This document shows positions 63,559 through 64,000 of a DNA stretch of 64,000 nt, piece after piece. This DNA is from Erwinia sp. OLFS4 (lineage in GTDB: Bacteria; Pseudomonadota; Gammaproteobacteria; Enterobacterales; Enterobacteriaceae). The stretch spans positions 33,399 to 97,398 of the forward strand of contig NZ_MOMB01000051.1 in assembly GCF_002752165.1 (NCBI RefSeq), read 5' to 3'. Made by a program: the position numbers and the translations under genes. The notes under the pieces are model-generated. The model was not told the origin of the DNA. It saw nothing but the letters and a program-made list of their open reading frames with translations, and did not search any database. Numbering within the stretch: the stretch's first letter is position 1; the number at the start of each line of letters is the position of its first letter.

Positions 63559-63586
63559 TTTACTTAAAACCAAAACGTGCTACATT
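63559..63586 (+). promoter_or_regulatory. Candidate promoter of the antitoxin gene
   Basis: TTTACT (63559-63564), a 16-bp spacer and TACATT (63581-63586), 25 bp before the antitoxin ATG. The flanking A/T-rich repeats could be an autoregulatory operator. Confidence 0.4.
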
Positions 63587-63610
63587 GTATTTCACTAAAA
63601 GGTTATAGAT

Positions 63611-63822
63611 ATGTCGACAAAACCCACTACGACAATACGCATCGACCTAGATGTCAAAAAACGCGCCAGTGAAGTATTCGACGAAATTGGCATCGGCATG
63701 TCCGCCGCAATTAATACATTTCTCAAAGCGGTGGTTCGCGAGGGCACTATGCCATTTGATATTACGTTAGAACGTCCAAAACTACACCCGAAATCCGGAA
63801 ATGCGACACTCAATCATGCCTT
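63611..63822 (+). pseudogene. RelB/DinJ-family antitoxin, C-terminus cut by an IS1-family element
   Basis: The first 70 residues have the ribbon-helix-helix N-terminus of RelB/DinJ antitoxins (T-T-T-I-R-I-D-L-D-V-K-K-R-A, then V-F-D-E-I-G-I-G-M-S-A-A-I-N-T-F-L-K-A-V) and the M-P-F-D segment that normally links to the toxin-binding tail. At 63823 the sequence passes into the IS inverted repeat; the frame then ends in the IS at 63862. The toxin-neutralising C-terminus is therefore lost. No toxin gene is visible in the window; it may lie past the IS or be gone. RBS: AAAAGG. Confidence 0.82.
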
Positions 63823-64000
63823 GGTGATGCCTCCAATTAGTAGAACATGTGTTTCTCGATAAACGCTCCAATGACTTTTTCGTGGATCTCAACTGAGCGC
63901 GAAAAGCAGATTGTTTTACGAGCCAACCGTTTAATGCGGGTGCGGAGCGTCAGGTTATTACGTTCAATGCGTTGGGTGAAAATTTTGCCCGTCAGATGCT
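63823..64000 (-). mobile_element. IS1-family insertion sequence, one end (runs off the window)
   Basis: The terminal GGTGATGCCTCCAATTA resembles the IS1 ends (GGTGATGCTGCCAACTTA and GGTAATGACTCCAACTTA). Immediately inside, on the minus strand, is the 3' end of an InsB-type transposase gene. The element is inserted into the antitoxin gene. The other end and any target duplication lie outside the window. It differs from canonical IS1 at many bases, so it is an IS1-family relative rather than IS1 itself. Confidence 0.85.
63837..64000 (-). CDS. IS1-family transposase (InsB-like), C-terminal part
   Basis: The minus-strand frame ends at TAA (63839-63837) and reads F-T-Q-R-I-E-R-N-N-L-T-L-R-T-R-I-K-R-L-A-R-K-T, then C-F-S-R-S-V-E-I-H-E-K-V-I-G. 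This aligns with the end of IS1 InsB (Y-T-Q-R-I-E-R-H-N-L-N-L-R and S-F-S-K-S-V-E-L-H-D-K-V-I-G). The DDE catalytic residues would lie further right, outside the window. Confidence 0.85.
   Translation of the reverse strand, partial: HLTGKIFTQRIERNNLTLRTRIKRLARKTICFSRSVEIHEKVIGAFIEKHMFY

Overview
The window is chromosomal DNA of a gamma-proteobacterium of the order Enterobacterales. Nearly every gene from the left edge to about 61.8 kb has a close, collinear counterpart in the Escherichia coli 94-96 min region: mpl/fbp/ppa, tamAB, paeA, the rpsF-priB-rpsR-rplI ribosomal operon, nsrR-rnr-rlmB, the amiB-mutL-miaA-hfq-hflX-hflKC-purA superoperon, glyVXY tRNAs, orn, rsgA-psd-mscM, epmA, ecnAB, efp/epmB, groESL, aspA-dcuA-cutA-dsbD-yjdC and tRNA-Phe. 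The sequence is not E. coli. Several E. coli neighbours are missing at their expected places: msrA, the cycA-to-cpdB block, the yjfI-M block, queG and frdABCD. AmiB carries two C-terminal LysM repeats that the E. coli protein lacks. My inference is a plant- or environment-associated member, perhaps Erwiniaceae (Erwinia/Pantoea relatives); the sequence alone does not fix the genus. Layout. 1-14.4 kb: central metabolism (fbp, ppa), outer-membrane assembly (tamA-tamB), polyamine export (paeA), stringent-response modulator (ytfK), cysQ, fklB, ytfB. 14.4-22.8 kb: ribosomal operon with a structured leader, yjfP, bsmA/aidB, rlmB-rnr-nsrR. 23-35.7 kb: the long leftward purA...nnr series of RNA modification, mismatch repair, cell-wall and membrane-protease-control genes. 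35.7-36.65 kb: a gene-free AT-rich segment with a cluster of DnaA boxes, then three identical tRNA-Gly genes. 36.8-42.9 kb: orn, then rsgA-psd-mscM. 43-48.3 kb: an accessory catabolic cluster between mscM and epmA, made of a frameshifted sugar-acid-type MFS transporter, a GntR/FCD regulator, an alkaline-phosphatase-superfamily hydrolase and a mandelate-racemase-subgroup enolase-superfamily enzyme; a palindromic operator and a CRP-like site lie upstream. 48.3-49.3 kb: a gene-free AT-rich stretch holding one very strong orphan terminator, a possible small RNA. 49.3-61.8 kb: EF-P and its modification enzymes, entericidins, groESL with a clear sigma-32 promoter, aspartate/C4-dicarboxylate genes and dsbD. 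61.9 kb to the end: the edge of a decayed integrated element at tRNA-Phe. It starts with a tyrosine integrase carrying three in-frame stops, continues with a RelB/DinJ-type antitoxin gene cut by an IS1-family element, and that element runs off the right edge. How the genes work together. EF-P, EpmA and EpmB (all present) make beta-lysyl EF-P, and two of the partners are divergently transcribed. AspA and DcuA couple aspartate deamination to aspartate/fumarate exchange. TamA and TamB form one envelope complex. HflK and HflC regulate FtsH. TsaE, MiaA, RlmB, Hfq, Rnr and Orn make the region rich in RNA metabolism. The best candidates for something undescribed are the 43-48 kb catabolic cluster, the DnaA-box cluster beside the tRNA-Gly genes (a possible datA equivalent), and the orphan small-RNA candidate at about 48.54-48.62 kb.
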